Positions 5,413 to 6,270 of a stretch of DNA of 6,270 nt are shown here, in pieces (positions within the stretch are counted from its first letter, which is position 1; each line of letters begins with the position of its first letter). The notes under the pieces were generated by a model. The model saw only the letters and a program-made list of their open reading frames with translations. It had not been told where the DNA came from and did no database searches. The position numbers and the translations under genes were made by a program. Location: the NCBI GenBank assembly GCA_934636065.1, contig CAKTZW010000115.1, positions 1 to 6,270 on the forward strand. Reading direction: 5' to 3'. Source of the stretch: an uncultured Labedella sp. (GTDB lineage: Bacteria > Actinomycetota > Actinomycetes > Actinomycetales > Microbacteriaceae).

Positions 5413-5945
5413 GCGCGGAGGACTGCCTCTTCCTCAACGGCTCCTACGGGGTGGGCAAGAGCGCCACCCTCGATCACCTCGCGGATCTCTACGCCGAGCA
5501 CGGGCTCCCGTTCGCGCTCTTCGACGTCGACTGGTTCCACCGGTCCTGGCCCACCGCAGTGGACGATCCGCGCAACCTCCGGACGGAAGCGCGCAACATC
5601 GCCGCCGTGTGGCGGACCTATCGCGAGACCGGCCCACGCACGCCCATCGTGGCGGGCGTGCTCGAGTCGGCGTCGGACATCGAACGCCATGAGGCCACGT
5701 TCGAGCGGCCCGTGCGCGTCGTGCTTCTGACGGCGTCGCGCCCGGTCGTCGAGCAGCGACTCCGCGGACGCTACGACGTGAGCCGGACGGCGGCACTCGA
5801 CTGGCACCTCGCCGACCTCGACCGCGTGACGTCGGCGATCGCCGACGTGCCCGCCGAGCTCGTGATCGACACGGACGAGCGTTCGCCCCGCGAGGTGGCG
5901 CGCGTCGTGTTCGAGCACGTCGCCCGCGACCTCGGGGTCGCGTGA
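5409..5945 (+). CDS. P-loop nucleotide/small-molecule kinase-like ATPase
   Basis: This is a 178-residue P-loop NTPase. The N-terminus goes straight into a beta strand and a Walker A motif, LFLNGSYGVGKS (7-18), with Lys17 and Ser18 at the nucleotide-binding positions. FDVDWF (38-43) follows at the second strand, where small kinases place an acidic Asp-x-Asp pair used for substrate or magnesium. VVLLTASRPVVEQRLRGR (104-121) looks like the strand and Arg-rich lid of nucleoside or shikimate-type kinases, and VIDTDERSPREVA (152-164) matches the closing Asp-Thr strand of the AAA_33-type kinase group. The small size and absence of other domains fit a small-molecule kinase better than a motor ATPase. 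GTG 5409 is chosen over upstream in-frame starts (such as ATG 5316) because of the four-base GTGA overlap with the preceding stop; earlier starts would overlap that gene heavily. The substrate is unknown. Confidence 0.82.
   Translation: MSAEDCLFLNGSYGVGKSATLDHLADLYAEHGLPFALFDVDWFHRSWPTAVDDPRNLRTEARNIAAVWRTYRETGPRTPIVAGVLESASDIERHEATFERPVRVVLLTASRPVVEQRLRGRYDVSRTAALDWHLADLDRVTSAIADVPAELVIDTDERSPREVARVVFEHVARDLGVA
5925..5942. terminator. Hairpin at the convergent gene junction
   Basis: CGCGACC (5925-5931) and GGTCGCG (5936-5942) form a perfect 7-bp stem around a TCGG loop. It occupies the last codons of the kinase-like gene and starts 7 bases after the stop of the convergent gene that ends at 5950. 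It could end the minus-strand transcript, or both. There is no T-tract. Confidence 0.35.
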
Positions 5946-5949
5946 CGGG

Positions 5950-6222
5950 TCAGTCGGTCGCGGCCGCGGGATCGACGGTCACCGGCTGGACGACGGCGCG
6001 CCAGCCGCTGCGCGGGTTGCCCTCGAAGGCGCCGTGCCGGAGTCCCGCGTCGTCGAGACGGCGCTCCACGTCGGCTCGGGCGGCGGCGTCGAACTCGCGC
6101 GCGTAGATCACCCACTCGTCGAGCTCGCGGCCCGTGTTCGTGGTGAGGGTGAGTCGCAGCTCGTCGGCGACCTCGCCCCGGCGCACGTGGGCGAGGACGG
6201 CGGTGGGGTAACGCGCGGGCAT
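5950..6222 (-). CDS. Small conserved-looking hypothetical protein
   Basis: This is a 90-residue soluble protein with no signal peptide, cysteines or membrane helix. It reads like a compact alpha/beta domain: a strand with RRGEVADELRLTLTT (14-28), a strand EWVIYAREF (36-44), a charged helix AAARADVERRLDDAG (46-60), then FEGNPRSGWRAVVQPV (66-81) ending in a strand. I do not recognise the family. The gene converges with the kinase-like gene, with only 4 bases between the two stop codons. ATG at 6222 has a TATCGT box 7 bases upstream, supporting the start and giving weight to it being a real gene. The function is unknown. Confidence 0.72.
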   Translation of the reverse strand: MPARYPTAVLAHVRRGEVADELRLTLTTNTGRELDEWVIYAREFDAAARADVERRLDDAGLRHGAFEGNPRSGWRAVVQPVTVDPAAATD

Positions 6223-6235
6223 GTGCTCGACGATA
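6223..6235 (-). promoter_or_regulatory. Leaderless -10 box of the small hypothetical gene
   Basis: TATCGT on the minus strand (6235-6230) is followed by CGAGCAC and ATG at 6222. A CTGACG, four of six matches to TTGACA, lies 19 bases further upstream and could be the -35. No Shine-Dalgarno sequence is present. Confidence 0.5.
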
Positions 6236-6270
6236 CCGACCCGTCGTGAGTCGCCGTCAGCCGACCACCG

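Noticed and set aside
6236..6270. Possible end of another gene at the right edge
   Set aside because: Only about 35 bases are available; no frame shows a recognisable ending, so no feature can be supported.

Overview
The window looks like chromosomal DNA from a high-GC actinobacterium, most likely of the Microbacteriaceae (Microbacterium-like). The clues are strong GC bias (46/60 G+C at 3541-3600), an XRE/MmyB-type regulator divergent from a short-chain dehydrogenase, and several genes whose start codon lies only 6-7 bases after a TANNNT/CATANT -10 box, a leaderless pattern common in Actinobacteria. The genus is an inference; there is no rRNA or other marker gene.

Layout. (1) Positions 1-705, minus strand: a two-gene, lower-GC operon (33/60 G+C at 241-300). 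It encodes a MauE/DoxX-type redox membrane protein and, 5 bases downstream, the first 56 codons of a Tat-signal protein cut by the window edge. (2) Positions 706-916: intergenic, with a perfect TTGACA and a hairpin that may end the next gene. (3) Positions 917-2314, minus strand: a four-helix membrane protein of unknown function, then a complete proline iminopeptidase. (4) Positions 2315-2477: a non-coding gap with a three-copy 19-bp tandem repeat whose last copy supplies the stop codon of the neighbouring regulator. (5) Positions 2478-4111: an XRE/MmyB-like regulator (minus) divergent from a classical SDR oxidoreductase (plus) across a 101-bp control region. (6) Positions 4112-4342: a non-coding block with a 60-nt imperfect hairpin followed by 19 G-runs packed into 110 bp. 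(7) Positions 4349-5945, plus strand: a compact cassette of a two-helix membrane protein, a soluble protein of unknown family and a P-loop kinase-like protein, the last two joined by a GTGA overlap. (8) Positions 5950-6222, minus strand: a small convergent hypothetical protein.

How the genes relate. The regulator/SDR pair is a standard divergent arrangement in which the regulator probably controls the SDR gene and itself. The MauE-like protein probably supports thiol-disulphide chemistry outside the membrane for the exported protein encoded next to it. The 4349-5945 cassette is the least explained part: its spacing implies co-expression, but only the kinase has a recognisable fold.

I found no proven new system. 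The best leads are the unknown kinase cassette with its G-run/hairpin leader, the repeat that forms a gene end, and the shared leaderless start architecture.
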